Shown: piece after piece, positions 26,001-34,353 of the stretch
Layout: the number at the start of each line of letters is the position of its first letter
Numbering within the stretch: the stretch's first letter is position 1
Notes under the pieces: generated by a model
What the model saw: the letters and a program-made list of their open reading frames with translations, nothing else
The model's database searches: none
Told to the model about the DNA's origin: nothing
Assembly (NCBI RefSeq): GCF_001856685.1
Contig: NZ_CP017812.1
Location: 248,001 to 312,000 of the forward strand
Origin: Boudabousia tangfeifanii
GTDB taxonomy: Bacteria; Actinomycetota; Actinomycetes; Actinomycetales; Actinomycetaceae
Reading direction: 5' to 3'
DNA: 64,000 nucleotides
Made by a program: the position numbers and the translations under genes

Positions 26001-27221
26001 TTACTGCTTCTGAACAAGAACCTTGACTGCCTCGGGCAAGATGAGTTTGCCGTCGACGCGCTGGGTTGCCATGAACCCCACCTGACCAGTGGTCGCAAAC
26101 AACTCATTCAAACGCTTGAAAGAGCGTCCAGCACGGTCAGCAATCCAGTAATAAGACAAATCCCCAAACGCCACGGTCTTTGCCCCGGCCTTAATCTCCG
26201 GCACAAAGCTGGAGGTATAAATGGGGCGGCCTAGGATCATGTCCGGGGAACCTGCTGTGAGGGCGGGCTGCCACAAGTACTGGCCCTGATTATCCTTAAG
26301 CTTCCGAATTGCTTTGACCGTGGAGTCGTTGGTCAGCCACACGGCGTTCTTGCGATACGGGCTACGGAGCGCATAGAACAAATCGATGAGTTCATCTGCG
26401 GTGATAGCGGTCTGGCCGGCAGCCTTGAGGCCTTCTTCAGCTCCGCCGGTCTTGTAGAAGATACCGGTGGGCTTATTAGACCCATCCCCAACAAGGAACG
26501 CTTCTTCTTCAGCAGCACCGATACGACGGCCGAACTCGTTTGCCAGATAGGCCTCGATGTTGAACGCAGAGTCAGCCAAGAGTTCTTCACTGACCTTGAT
26601 GAAGGTGGAGAGTTTATAAGCCCCCAGCGTGACTTGCTTGAACGCTTCGTCAGACTCTTGGACTGCTGCCCCTTCATCGAGCCAGTTAGCCTTACCGTGG
26701 GTCGCCACGACGGGGATCTTGCGATCACCCGATGTGGTGGTAATCCGCTTAGCCAGAGAACGAATAATGTTCTCCTCGTTGAGCGCTTCGACCAAAGTGC
26801 GTTCGAACTCGTCCGGTACTAGGTAGCCGCCTTCAGTGTCAGCACCTTCCTTCAAGGCGTTGCGTACTTCGAAGGGGTTGGTGGCCATGCGCATGGCGTT
26901 CCAAAAGTTCTCGCGGTATTCATCCGTAGCCCTGAAAGGAACAGGCTTACCAGCCGGTTCTGGGGTGACGGTGCCGGGCATGGCAGCAATCGGAGAAGCG
27001 ACCGGCTTAGACAACTGTGCGTCAAGTTCGGCGGCGCGTTCTGCTCGGGCAATTTCACGACCGAAGGCTTCGATTTCGGCTTCCATACGAGCGTAAGCCT
27101 CATCATCCTCAGCCGTCAGGATCCCGTTGTTCGCGCTTTGGCGTTCAGTGAGGAAGGCCTTGGCCTTCTCCCAGGTCTCAGCACGCCGGGTTCGCAGGTC
27201 ATTAATCATCGTTGTAGTCAT
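26001..27221 (-). CDS. Major capsid protein, HK97 family
   Basis: The 406-residue product starts at the ATG behind AAAGGACACACACAACC. Residues 1-105 form a charged coiled coil (the delta/scaffold-like segment removed by the protease). The HK97 core follows: NALKEGADTEGGYLVPDEF, SLAKRITTTSGDRKIPVVA, ANEFGRRIGAAEEEAFLVGDG and WLTNDSTVKAIRKLKD. Protease and portal genes are directly upstream. Confidence 0.96.
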   Translation of the reverse strand: MTTTMINDLRTRRAETWEKAKAFLTERQSANNGILTAEDDEAYARMEAEIEAFGREIARAERAAELDAQLSKPVASPIAAMPGTVTPEPAGKPVPFRATDEYRENFWNAMRMATNPFEVRNALKEGADTEGGYLVPDEFERTLVEALNEENIIRSLAKRITTTSGDRKIPVVATHGKANWLDEGAAVQESDEAFKQVTLGAYKLSTFIKVSEELLADSAFNIEAYLANEFGRRIGAAEEEAFLVGDGSNKPTGIFYKTGGAEEGLKAAGQTAITADELIDLFYALRSPYRKNAVWLTNDSTVKAIRKLKDNQGQYLWQPALTAGSPDMILGRPIYTSSFVPEIKAGAKTVAFGDLSYYWIADRAGRSFKRLNELFATTGQVGFMATQRVDGKLILPEAVKVLVQKQ

Positions 27222-27271
27222 GGTTGTGTGTGTCCTTTCAAAACACAAAGGAGTGGATTGGGTATGAGAAA

Positions 27272-27298
27272 AGCCCCGGCGCATCGGGCGCTAGGGCT
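27272..27298 (-). terminator. Hairpin between protease and capsid genes
   Basis: Arms AGCCCcgGCGC / GCGCtaGGGCT are followed on the minus strand by TTTCTC. The stem overlaps the protease stop codon. It probably trims or stabilises messages so that capsid is made in excess. Confidence 0.6.
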
Positions 27299-28073
27299 TC
27301 AAGGAATCGAGAGCGGATAACAGGTCGCTGACCGCGCGGCCAGCAGGCGGCGGATCAGGAGGCTGAGACTTACGTTCTGGCGTCTCAGCGTTGATGGCGT
27401 TCAGCAGACTGTTGGTGACGGCGCGGCGGGAGAACACCATCGCCGCCACGGGTTTCTCAGGCTGTGCGGCTGGGAAAGGGCTGACGGGGCTGATCAGGCC
27501 GTCTGCGAAACCCAGCTCAATGGCTTTTTTCGCGTCCATCCAGGTCTCCGCATCCATCAACTCACTGAGCTCCGCACGGTCCATGTCCGTTTTGAGCTCG
27601 TAGGCGTTGAGGATGGATTCTTTGACTTCAGCCAGCATGGATACAGCGCGGAGCATCTCGTCTGAGTCGCCGATAGCGGCGGTCATGGGGTTGTGAATCA
27701 TCAACATCGCCACCGGGCTCATCAACACTTCTGTCCCAGCCATCGCGATGACGGATGCTGCGCTGGCTGCGAGGCCGTCGATTTTGACGGTGACGTGTCC
27801 TGGGTAGCCCATGAGCATCGAATAAATCTCTGCAGCCGCAATCACATCCCCGCCAGGGCTATTGATCCACACAACAATGTCGCCACTGCCGGAGAACAGC
27901 TCGTCCCGGAAGGCGGCGGGTGTGGTTTCGTCTCCGAACCAGGACTCCGGCGCGATCGGGCCACGCAGTTCTAGCACGCGCTTACCATCCGGGCTGGTGG
28001 CATAGTCCCAAAAACGCCTGGCACTACTGGGTGTTTTCTGTGCTGTGGGGTCGGCTCTCATTGTCGCCGTCAT
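27291..28073 (-). CDS. Prohead protease, ClpP-like
   Basis: The 260-residue product starts at the ATG behind GAGGAGG, overlapping the portal gene by 50 bases. The ClpP-type serine protease fold is clear: INSPGGDVIAAAEIYSML, nucleophile Ser104 in GLAASAASVIAMAG, and His127 in MLMIHNPMT. It would cleave the capsid delta domain during maturation. The tail (about 215-260) is Pro-rich. Confidence 0.93.
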   Translation of the reverse strand: MTATMRADPTAQKTPSSARRFWDYATSPDGKRVLELRGPIAPESWFGDETTPAAFRDELFSGSGDIVVWINSPGGDVIAAAEIYSMLMGYPGHVTVKIDGLAASAASVIAMAGTEVLMSPVAMLMIHNPMTAAIGDSDEMLRAVSMLAEVKESILNAYELKTDMDRAELSELMDAETWMDAKKAIELGFADGLISPVSPFPAAQPEKPVAAMVFSRRAVTNSLLNAINAETPERKSQPPDPPPAGRAVSDLLSALDSLKP

Positions 28074-29373
28074 CTGCATCCTCCTCGTTTTCACTATTGA
28101 TGTCGTTTTCTTGTGCTGGTTGGGTATCCCGCATCTGGCGGTGGGTGTAGTAGCTACCAGCCTGGTTGAGCGGGAGCATGTTGCCGTTGACCAGGTAGAG
28201 GTCCCCACCATCCTCAGTTGGGATGAGGTCGAGGTTTTCGAGTTGGCGGATGTCGTTGGCACTCATCCACCCGTTCTGCCGAGCAACCGCATACCCCTGC
28301 ATCCGCGACGCGTAATCCCCACGCAACAGGCCCTCAAGGTTGAACGCGATCGAATACTTCTCCCGGTCAGCCCCGGTGAGCAGGGTTTTAGTGAGGGCTT
28401 GTTCCCACCTGATCACCCACGGGTCAAGCGTGTACTTCACAAACTCGAGCGACTGCTGCTCAATGTTGCTGAAACTCGATTTTTCGAGGTCGCCGACCAT
28501 GTGCGGTGGAATGCGGAAAATACGGGCAATCTCGTTGATCTGGAACTTGCGGGTCTCCAAGAACTGCGCCTGCTCCGGCGAAATGCCGATAGGCGTGTAC
28601 TTCATCCCCTCCTCGAGCACCGCGATCTTGCCGGCGTTCTCGGAGCCGCCAAAGGTCGACTGCCACGACTCCCTTACCCGCGCTGGGTCACGAATCGTCC
28701 CCGGATGCTCCAACACCCCACCAGGGGCGGCCCCGTTAGCAAAGAACCGTGCCCCGTATTCCTCACAGGCCAGTCCCATGCCAATCGCGTTCCTCGCCAT
28801 CTGAATCGGGTTGTAACCGACTAGACCGTCAAACCCGAGCCCGGGGATGTGGAGGACGTCGGCTGGGGATAAAACAACCACCGGCGGCTTACCGGTGGTC
28901 TGAGGGCGGTAGGTATACCTAAGTAGCCCAGTGTCGGGGTCGCGGTCTACCACCATTTGGGAGGGCAGCAACGGGTAGAGACCGATGACCTCACCCCGCC
29001 CGTTACGGATAACCTGCGCATAAGCATTACCCCACAACAGCAGGTGCGTCATGAGGGTCTCGCGGAACACAAACGACGTCATCTCCGCATTCGGCTCATC
29101 ATGCAACACCCGATACAACGAATGACCCACCGCCCGCTCAGATCCACCAGTGCTGCCTTCACGCTGCTGATACAAATGCAACGGCAACGAAGCGATGGCC
29201 TCAGCCAGAATGCGGACACACGCGTAGACGGCGGTCATCTGCATAGCCGAGCGCTCCGTCACCGACTTACCCGAAGACGTGGGGCTGGCGAAGAACTCGG
29301 TGTTCGTTAGCGACCAGTTGTTCTGTGGTGATGGCGAGTCGGGTTTGAGGCCGAGCCAAGATAGAAAACCCAT
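28024..29373 (-). CDS. Portal protein, HK97 family
   Basis: This 449-residue protein forms the dodecameric DNA gate. Diagnostic segments are TAVYACVRILAEAIASLPLH, LLLWGNAYAQVIRNGRGEV, GLVGYNPIQMARNAIGMGL and INEIARIFRIPPHMVGDLE. The last about 45 residues are acidic (SENEEDADDGDNES), where the same DNA also encodes the start of the protease. Confidence 0.96.
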   Translation of the reverse strand: MGFLSWLGLKPDSPSPQNNWSLTNTEFFASPTSSGKSVTERSAMQMTAVYACVRILAEAIASLPLHLYQQREGSTGGSERAVGHSLYRVLHDEPNAEMTSFVFRETLMTHLLLWGNAYAQVIRNGRGEVIGLYPLLPSQMVVDRDPDTGLLRYTYRPQTTGKPPVVVLSPADVLHIPGLGFDGLVGYNPIQMARNAIGMGLACEEYGARFFANGAAPGGVLEHPGTIRDPARVRESWQSTFGGSENAGKIAVLEEGMKYTPIGISPEQAQFLETRKFQINEIARIFRIPPHMVGDLEKSSFSNIEQQSLEFVKYTLDPWVIRWEQALTKTLLTGADREKYSIAFNLEGLLRGDYASRMQGYAVARQNGWMSANDIRQLENLDLIPTEDGGDLYLVNGNMLPLNQAGSYYTHRQMRDTQPAQENDINSENEEDADDGDNESRPHSTENTQ

Positions 29374-29423
29374 TGCGCTTACCTTTCTGGGATAATTGAC
29401 TAAACAAAGATGGAGGTGTTGCC

Positions 29424-29744
29424 ATGGCCAGTGACGAGTCGTACTTGGAGTACGTCCTTGACTTGCTCTCCGAGGTTGAGCAGGTGTCGAGTCGAAAGAT
29501 GATGGGCGAATACCTGCTCTACACAGGCGGCATCCTTTTCGGCGGGATTTATGACAACCGCTTCATGTTGAAAGACACGCCCTCCGCTCGAGCCCTTCTC
29601 GAACAGCCCGTACTGGAATCCCCGTATCCTGGCGCGAAGGACATGGTTGTCGTTGATACCGATGATCCTGAGCAGATTGCGGCAACCATCGCAGCTATGC
29701 TGCCCGAACTACCCAAACCCAAGTCCCGAGCTAAGAAGCGCTAG
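29424..29744 (+). CDS. TfoX N-terminal domain protein (prophage cargo gene)
   Basis: This 106-residue protein is encoded against the flow of the head genes, between portal and TerL; its stop overlaps the TerL stop region by 4 bases. SSRKMMGEYLLYTGGILFGGIYDNRFMLKDTPSA is the hallmark of the TfoX_N family, followed by a basic C-terminal tail (KPKSRAKKR). GGAGGTGTTGCC precedes the ATG. TfoX_N proteins are linked to competence regulation in some bacteria, but most single-domain members are uncharacterised. Confidence 0.8.
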   Translation: MASDESYLEYVLDLLSEVEQVSSRKMMGEYLLYTGGILFGGIYDNRFMLKDTPSARALLEQPVLESPYPGAKDMVVVDTDDPEQIAATIAAMLPELPKPKSRAKKR

Positions 29745-31348
29745 AGGAGGAGAAGTCCTCGCTGGTCGTACACCGACTCAGAGGCTGGCCCTGCGCCGCA
29801 TCTAATCGCTCGGTCTAGGCCCATGATGGTGGCAACGACCCCGTCGATCTTCTCGGTGGATTTTTCTTTGTCGGGTTTGATGTTCCCGGCAGGGTCTTGG
29901 CGGATGAAGATGTTGTCCATCATCCACCGCAAAACCGGATGACCATCATGGGCCAACTTGCCCTCCAACACGAGCTTCATCAGCTCCTTGGTTGGTGGAC
30001 TCATGTCTTTAAAGCCTTGGCCGAACGGGACGACGGTAAGGCCCATGGCATCGAGGTTTTGGGTCATTTGGACAGCACCCCACCGATCGAACGCCACCTC
30101 CCGAAGGTCGTACTCCTCCGAGATTTGCTCGATGGCCTGTTCGATGGCGGCGTAGTGGACCACGTTCCCCTCGGTGAGGTTCAAGTGGCCTTGGCGTGCC
30201 CAGAGGTCGTATGGGACCCGGTCGCGCAGGACGCGGCGGTCAATGTTGTCCTCGGGAATCCAAAAGTGCGGGAGGACAAAGTAGGGCTCATCAACGTCTT
30301 CTGGTGGGAAGACTTGGACGAACGCCGTGATGTCCGTGGTGGATGAGAGGTCGAGGCCGCCGTAGCAGACCCGGCCCCGCAGTTGCTCCGGCCGGAAGTC
30401 GCGCTTGCATGCGTCCCAGGCTGCCATGGGCATCCACCGAACACTTTGTTTCACCCACTGATTCAACCGCAACTGGCGGAAGGAGTTTTCCTCTGCCGGG
30501 TTCTGCTTCGCACTCTCACACGCCGCCCGGACTTTATCTATCCCTACGGTGATGCCTAGGGATGGGTTGGCTTTCGCCCACACAGCCTCATCGGTCCAGT
30601 CGTCCTCGGTGTCTGCGCCGTAGATGACTGGGTAGAAGGTCGGGTCGATCTTCCTACCCTCCAAAATGTCCTGAGCCTTCTGATGCGTCTCATAGCAAAT
30701 GCTGTTCGTATCGCTGCCGGCTGTGGTGATCAGGAAATACAGGGGCTGGGTGCGTGCATCCCCACTGCCTTTGGTCATGACGTCGAATAGGCGGCGGTCG
30801 GGCTGGGTGTGCAGTTCGTCAAAGACCACGCCGTGGATATTGAACCCATGCTTGGAATACGCCTCGGCAGAGAGCACTTGGTAGAAGCTGTTGGTGGGCT
30901 GGAAAACGATCCGCTTCTGGCTGGCGAGGATTTTGACGCGGCGGGATAAGGCGGGTGAGTTGCGGACCATGTCGGCTGCGACCTCGAACACGATGGAGGC
31001 TTGCTGTCGGTCTGCAGCGCAACCGTAGACCTCAGCCCGCTCCTCACTATCCCCACACGTCAGCAACAAGGCCACTGCTGCGGCGAGCTCGCTCTTGCCC
31101 ATCTTTTTGGGGATTTCAACGTAGGCGGTGTTGAACTGACGGTAGCCATCCGCCTTGAGGGTGCCGAACAGGTCACGAATGATGCGCTCTTGCCAGTCGA
31201 TCAGTTCGAAGGGTTTGCCTGCCCAGCGGCCCTTGGTGTGGGTTAGGGCCTGGATGAACGCAACCGCGTAATCAGCAGCCCTTTTGTCGTAGTGGGAGCC
31301 GTCTGCCATGAAACGAGTTGGCTCATAGCTGCTAAGGCGACGCATCAT
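29741..31348 (-). CDS. Terminase large subunit
   Basis: The 535-residue packaging motor has ATPase Walker A KKMGKSE at residues 81-87, Walker B GVVFDEL near 173-179, and the nuclease half with GGLDLSSTTDITAFVQVF (about 330-347) and a late acidic cluster. The sequence belongs to the Terminase_1/HK97-like group. AAGGGAGCTAACC precedes the ATG. It is separated from TerS (37009) by about 6 kb of methylase, MetK and leader-element genes, which is unusual. Confidence 0.95.
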   Translation of the reverse strand: MMRRLSSYEPTRFMADGSHYDKRAADYAVAFIQALTHTKGRWAGKPFELIDWQERIIRDLFGTLKADGYRQFNTAYVEIPKKMGKSELAAAVALLLTCGDSEERAEVYGCAADRQQASIVFEVAADMVRNSPALSRRVKILASQKRIVFQPTNSFYQVLSAEAYSKHGFNIHGVVFDELHTQPDRRLFDVMTKGSGDARTQPLYFLITTAGSDTNSICYETHQKAQDILEGRKIDPTFYPVIYGADTEDDWTDEAVWAKANPSLGITVGIDKVRAACESAKQNPAEENSFRQLRLNQWVKQSVRWMPMAAWDACKRDFRPEQLRGRVCYGGLDLSSTTDITAFVQVFPPEDVDEPYFVLPHFWIPEDNIDRRVLRDRVPYDLWARQGHLNLTEGNVVHYAAIEQAIEQISEEYDLREVAFDRWGAVQMTQNLDAMGLTVVPFGQGFKDMSPPTKELMKLVLEGKLAHDGHPVLRWMMDNIFIRQDPAGNIKPDKEKSTEKIDGVVATIMGLDRAIRCGAGPASESVYDQRGLLLL

Positions 31349-31437
31349 GGTTAGCTCCCTTCAAGGTTGGTGGCGGCAAGTTCTCCGTGCGGGAACCGGC
31401 TGGACTTCCTGGCGTGTTTAAGTGATTGCGGGGTATA

Positions 31438-31516
31438 GAAAAGGCCCCACCAACTTGGTGGAGCGTCAGTGTTGTGAAAAGAGGGCCAGCCCGCCCGTTA
31501 TCGGGGTGGGTCTGGC
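31438..31516 (-). terminator. Two hairpins between the 191-residue gene and TerL
   Basis: Read on the minus strand, GCCAGACCC...GGGCTGGC followed by CCTCTTTTC comes first, then CCACC-AAGTT-GGTGG followed by GGCCTTTTC. Both look like Rho-independent terminators, so TerL should have its own promoter in 31349-31437. Confidence 0.6.
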
Positions 31517-31527
31517 TAGTGGGCCGC

Positions 31528-32103
31528 TTAGGCGTTCTTGATTGCCCAGGTCAGGGCTTCTGGGTAGCCTTCGGCGCGCATCCGGTTGAAGTCGAAGCCT
31601 TCTTCGTTCCAGGTGGCTAGCTGGTAGGTGCCACCGGGTTGTTTGGTGTAGATGGCGGGGACTTTGCGCCACCCGGTCGCATTGGCCCAGGTGGTGTAGA
31701 TCAGCGCGTACTTGTCGGTACCAACCGGGATCCAGACGTTGTCGATGCCGTGGGTTCCCACCCGGGCTGCCTCGTCTTCATCGTTGATGGTTTGTGGGGC
31801 GGGGTCGATGACGTGGTAGTCGGCTTCGGTGTAGACCTCTTCGCTTGGCACCACCGTGGTGATGCCCCGTTTGTGTGCAGCATCCAGGCCGGCTTCGAAG
31901 GAGTTCTTCATCAACCGCAGCAGCGTGGTGACGCTCATTTCCGCCCAGTCGAAGCCGTCCGAGCCCCGGCTCAGGAGGGTGTCGATGCCGGCGTATTCGT
32001 CAGCGATCGCGATGTCTTCGAGCAGGCGGCGCAGCTCCCCGGTGCTGATGACCTCACTCTTAGCTGCCTCACCGGTGGTCTTGGAGGTGTTCTTGGTGTT
32101 CAT
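31528..32103 (-). CDS. Uncharacterised phage protein in the leader-element block
   Basis: This 191-residue protein matches no family that I recognise. It has a helical N-terminal half (TGELRRLLEDIAIADEYAG, TTLLRLMKNSFEAGLDAAHK) and a beta-type C-terminal half with several tryptophans (YALIYTTWANATGWRKVP). It ends in LTWAIKNA, reminiscent of the AIAWAMNN end of the 92-residue protein encoded next upstream. A copy of the roughly 70-bp leader element lies 67 bases before the ATG. Confidence 0.65.
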   Translation of the reverse strand: MNTKNTSKTTGEAAKSEVISTGELRRLLEDIAIADEYAGIDTLLSRGSDGFDWAEMSVTTLLRLMKNSFEAGLDAAHKRGITTVVPSEEVYTEADYHVIDPAPQTINDEDEAARVGTHGIDNVWIPVGTDKYALIYTTWANATGWRKVPAIYTKQPGGTYQLATWNEEGFDFNRMRAEGYPEALTWAIKNA

Positions 32104-32170
32104 CGTGGTTACCCTTTCGTTCTCTCAGGGGCTTGTGCCCCTGTGCTCTTCGTTGTGTAACCATTACCCC

Positions 32171-32237
32171 TTAGAAACACAGTTATATCCAGTCGAAAAC
32201 CGCTTATTCATAACGAAAAGTAGCGGTGTACATCTCT
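32171..32237. repeat. Leader element, copy 1 of 4
   Basis: The conserved core on the plus strand is TTATATCCAGTCGAAAACCG, then CTTATTC, and AAAAGTAGCGGTGTACATCT. CCGCT and AGCGG half-sites form a dyad. This copy precedes the gene ending at 31528. Confidence 0.85.
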
Positions 32238-32261
32238 AACCCAGCACCCCGGTTTTGGGTG

Positions 32262-32299
32262 TAAAAAGACCGCAGCCACCATCATTTGGCGGGTGCGGT
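32262..32299 (-). terminator. Terminator after the 92-residue gene
   Basis: ACCGCAcCCGCC and GGtGGcTGCGGT pair, followed on the minus strand by CTTTTTAC. It isolates the gene at 32321 from the next leader element. Confidence 0.75.
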
Positions 32300-32320
32300 G
32301 CACTGGCCGGGGCGCGGCTT

Positions 32321-32599
32321 TTAGTTGTTCATGGCCCAGGCGATCGCGCTGCCGTTGTCAGCGAAGTACTCCTCGCTAGCGGCCAGTAGTTCGAGGGCGC
32401 ATTCGCTCGCACTACGGGCGTCCTTGCCCCAGCCGGGGATCGGTGCCTCAGCCAGGCGGTAGGTTTCGGCCTGCCAGCCGTTGTCCTTGCCGCTCAGGTA
32501 GCGGTAGGTGGCGACCAGGACACGCTCCCCATATTGGAGGATGATGCGCTGGGCGGTGGTATCAGCCAGGGTCTCCATCGTGGTCTTCGTGGTGTTCAT
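32321..32599 (-). CDS. Uncharacterised small phage protein in the leader-element block
   Basis: The product is 92 residues, starting at the ATG after AAGGACA (an upstream in-frame start is less likely because it would lie in the leader element). It contains RIILQYGERVLVATYRYLSG and a helical end with ASECALELLAASEEYFADNG. No known family is recognised. It is flanked by its own leader element and its own terminator, so it is a single-gene unit. Confidence 0.65.
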   Translation of the reverse strand: MNTTKTTMETLADTTAQRIILQYGERVLVATYRYLSGKDNGWQAETYRLAEAPIPGWGKDARSASECALELLAASEEYFADNGSAIAWAMNN

Positions 32600-32649
32600 T
32601 GTCCTTGCCTTTCGGTGTAGGTGCTTTGTTCTTGTGTAACTATTAGTCA

Positions 32650-32718
32650 CTTACACCGGCGGTTTTATCCAGTCGTTTCCCGCTTTATAACAAGGTTTTT
32701 CTAGAGGTGTGCATCTCT
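32650..32718. repeat. Leader element, copy 2 of 4
   Basis: This is the most divergent copy: TTTTATCCAGTCGTTTCCCG, CTTTATAAC, CTAGAGGTGTGCATCTCT. It precedes the 92-residue gene, and its far end overlaps the stop codon of the gene at 32717. Confidence 0.8.
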
Positions 32719-33040
32719 AGTTCACGGCCTGTGCGTGGGCGAAGCCGATGCGGTAGGCGTCAATGAGCATGGCACGCAACTCAACCGTGTCGATTTCGAA
32801 CGGCCCGAGCTCCTCACACCTAGTTGGGGTCAGGGTGATGAAGTCGGGTTCGTAGTCCTCGCAAACCACTTCGAGGGCGCGAATCACTTCAGCGGGCGCT
32901 TGGCCCTGCTCAGCGGCGTACCAGGCGGTGGCCCACTCGGGCAGTCCCAGGCGGGCCAGACCCTCAGGCAGCTCGCTGGCGGCCGAAGGTGCGGCGTAGT
33001 TGGCGCTCAAGGTGGGTGCGGGGATGGTTGCGGTCGTCAT
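32717..33040 (-). CDS. Uncharacterised phage protein in the leader-element block
   Basis: This 107-residue acidic protein starts at an ATG behind TGGAGGCAACA. A flexible N-terminus is followed by helices (ARLGLPEWATAWYAAEQGQ, AEVIRALEVVCEDYEPDF, VELRAMLIDAYRIGFAHA). No family is recognised. A leader element copy lies 66 bases upstream. Confidence 0.65.
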   Translation of the reverse strand: MTTATIPAPTLSANYAAPSAASELPEGLARLGLPEWATAWYAAEQGQAPAEVIRALEVVCEDYEPDFITLTPTRCEELGPFEIDTVELRAMLIDAYRIGFAHAQAVN

Positions 33041-33106
33041 TGTTGCCTCCAGTTTTCTCGGTGGTCAGCGGGTGCTGGCCGTTGGTTGTGTCAACAACAA
33101 TCAACG

Positions 33107-33176
33107 CTTACTTCCACAGTTATATCCAGCCTAAAAGCCGCTTATTCACCGGTTAAAAGTAGCGGTGTGAATCTCT
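33107..33176. repeat. Leader element, copy 3 of 4
   Basis: It shares CAGTTATATCCAG, GCCGCTTATTCA and AAAAGTAGCGGTGTGAATCT with copy 1. It lies in the leader of the 107-residue gene. Confidence 0.85.
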
Positions 33177-33189
33177 TGCAAAACACCAA

Positions 33190-33215
33190 CCAGCACCCCG
33201 GGGGTGGGCGCTGGT
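33190..33215 (-). terminator. Hairpin after the DUF4314 gene
   Basis: CCAGC...GCTGG arms with a GC-rich inner stem (CCAGCGCCCACC / GGGGTGCTGG on the minus strand) are followed by TTGGTGTTTT. It ends the unit of the gene at 33226. Confidence 0.55.
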
Positions 33216-33225
33216 CAGCGGTGCT

Positions 33226-34146
33226 TTAGAGGAGCGTGTAGGAGTCCTCCCCAGGAACTAGCCCCAGGGTGGAACCGTTATCCCAAGTCACGTGGATGGT
33301 CCCAAGGTCATCAACATGGTTGATAGTGCCCTCCGCTCCTGGGGTGAGGCTGGTGTAAGGGTCACTCGTGTCCTCGAGGCGGATCCTGCGCCCCACCAGT
33401 GAGCATTCTTTGGTGTCCGCTTCTTTTGGTGGGGTGCGCCAGGCAGCCGACCCAGGAAGCCCACCCATCAACGTCTTGCGTAGCCCTTTGTGTTCGGGGC
33501 CGATGAAGCCCAGGCGGAGCAGGAAGCAGCGCATCACATAGCGAGGATTGCTTTCCTCCTTGGGTTTGGCGGTCACGCGTTTGGCATCCCTCGCCATGGT
33601 GAGCATCGCCCCAATCAACTCGGTGAGGGCATGAGCCTGGGCTGGAGTGCAGGGGCGAGCGATCCAAGGCATCGAAACCGTCTCGTCGGTGACCTCGATG
33701 GGCAGGTCCTCAAGGTTCAGAGCAGCCTGAATCAGCGGACCCTTGGCCGTAACCAGGGCCTTGAACCGCTCCAAGGCGGCGTCGGTGAGGGTGGCGCGTG
33801 GGATGGTGACAGTCACGCCGTCAGCTACCAATTCTTCTGGCTCTACTTCGGCGGGTGTGGTGGTTCGGGGTTGTTTGGTTTCGAGCCAGTGGCGTAGGTC
33901 GAAGAGGTTGTCTGGGTAGAAGTCATCCTCCCCAAGCAGCCCCAGCAGGTCTCGCACATCCTTCCTTGACGGCTGCTTACCCTCCCACCTGATCGTGCCG
34001 TTACGGGCGACGATTGCAGGTCCGACCTGGTACTCATAACTGGGCGCTCCCAGGTACTGAGCCTTAGTGTCGTAGAGAGCTTGGAGATTAGTGACGATTG
34101 TGCCGCGTTTACCAGCCGGCAGGTCGTACTCGAAGGTGACGTTCAT
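33226..34146 (-). CDS. Phage protein with C-terminal DUF4314-like domain
   Basis: This 306-residue protein starts at the ATG after GGGAGAACAACC. Residues 1-115 form an uncharacterised domain (NVTFEYDLPAGKRGTIVTNL). About 120-235 hold another region of the kind annotated virulence-related in Firmicutes phages (MPWIARPCTPAQAHALTELI). Residues 250-306 (GRRIRLEDTSDPYTSLTPGA, GTIHVTWDNGSTLGLVPGED) form a DUF4314-type SH3-like barrel. It is the first gene of the leader-element block. Confidence 0.7.
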   Translation of the reverse strand: MNVTFEYDLPAGKRGTIVTNLQALYDTKAQYLGAPSYEYQVGPAIVARNGTIRWEGKQPSRKDVRDLLGLLGEDDFYPDNLFDLRHWLETKQPRTTTPAEVEPEELVADGVTVTIPRATLTDAALERFKALVTAKGPLIQAALNLEDLPIEVTDETVSMPWIARPCTPAQAHALTELIGAMLTMARDAKRVTAKPKEESNPRYVMRCFLLRLGFIGPEHKGLRKTLMGGLPGSAAWRTPPKEADTKECSLVGRRIRLEDTSDPYTSLTPGAEGTINHVDDLGTIHVTWDNGSTLGLVPGEDSYTLL

Positions 34147-34195
34147 GGTTGTTCTCCCTTGTGGCTTGTCGGGTTTTTCTGTCAACAACATGAAC

Positions 34196-34260
34196 CCTTA
34201 GAAACACAGGTTTATCCAGTCCAAAACCGGCTTAAACGCCAGGAAATGTAGCGGTCTCAA
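34196..34260. repeat. Leader element, copy 4 of 4
   Basis: It shares CCCTTAGAAACACAGG, TTTATCCAGTCCAAAACCG and TGTAGCGGT with the other copies. It lies 50 bases before the DUF4314-like gene. Confidence 0.85.
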
Positions 34261-34289
34261 GCACACCCCAACATGAGGCTGCTTGGCTG

Positions 34290-34322
34290 CCCCGGATAAG
34301 TGGTGGCTTCACTTATCCGGGG
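34290..34322. terminator. 13-bp perfect inverted repeat after the methyltransferase gene
   Basis: CCCCGGATAAGTG and its exact complement enclose 7 bases. There is no T-tract on either side, so it could be a Rho-independent-like block, an RNA stability hairpin or a protein site between the methyltransferase and leader-element units. Confidence 0.5.
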
Positions 34323-34353
34323 CCAAAATGCCAGCCAGTTCCCACACAGAGAA

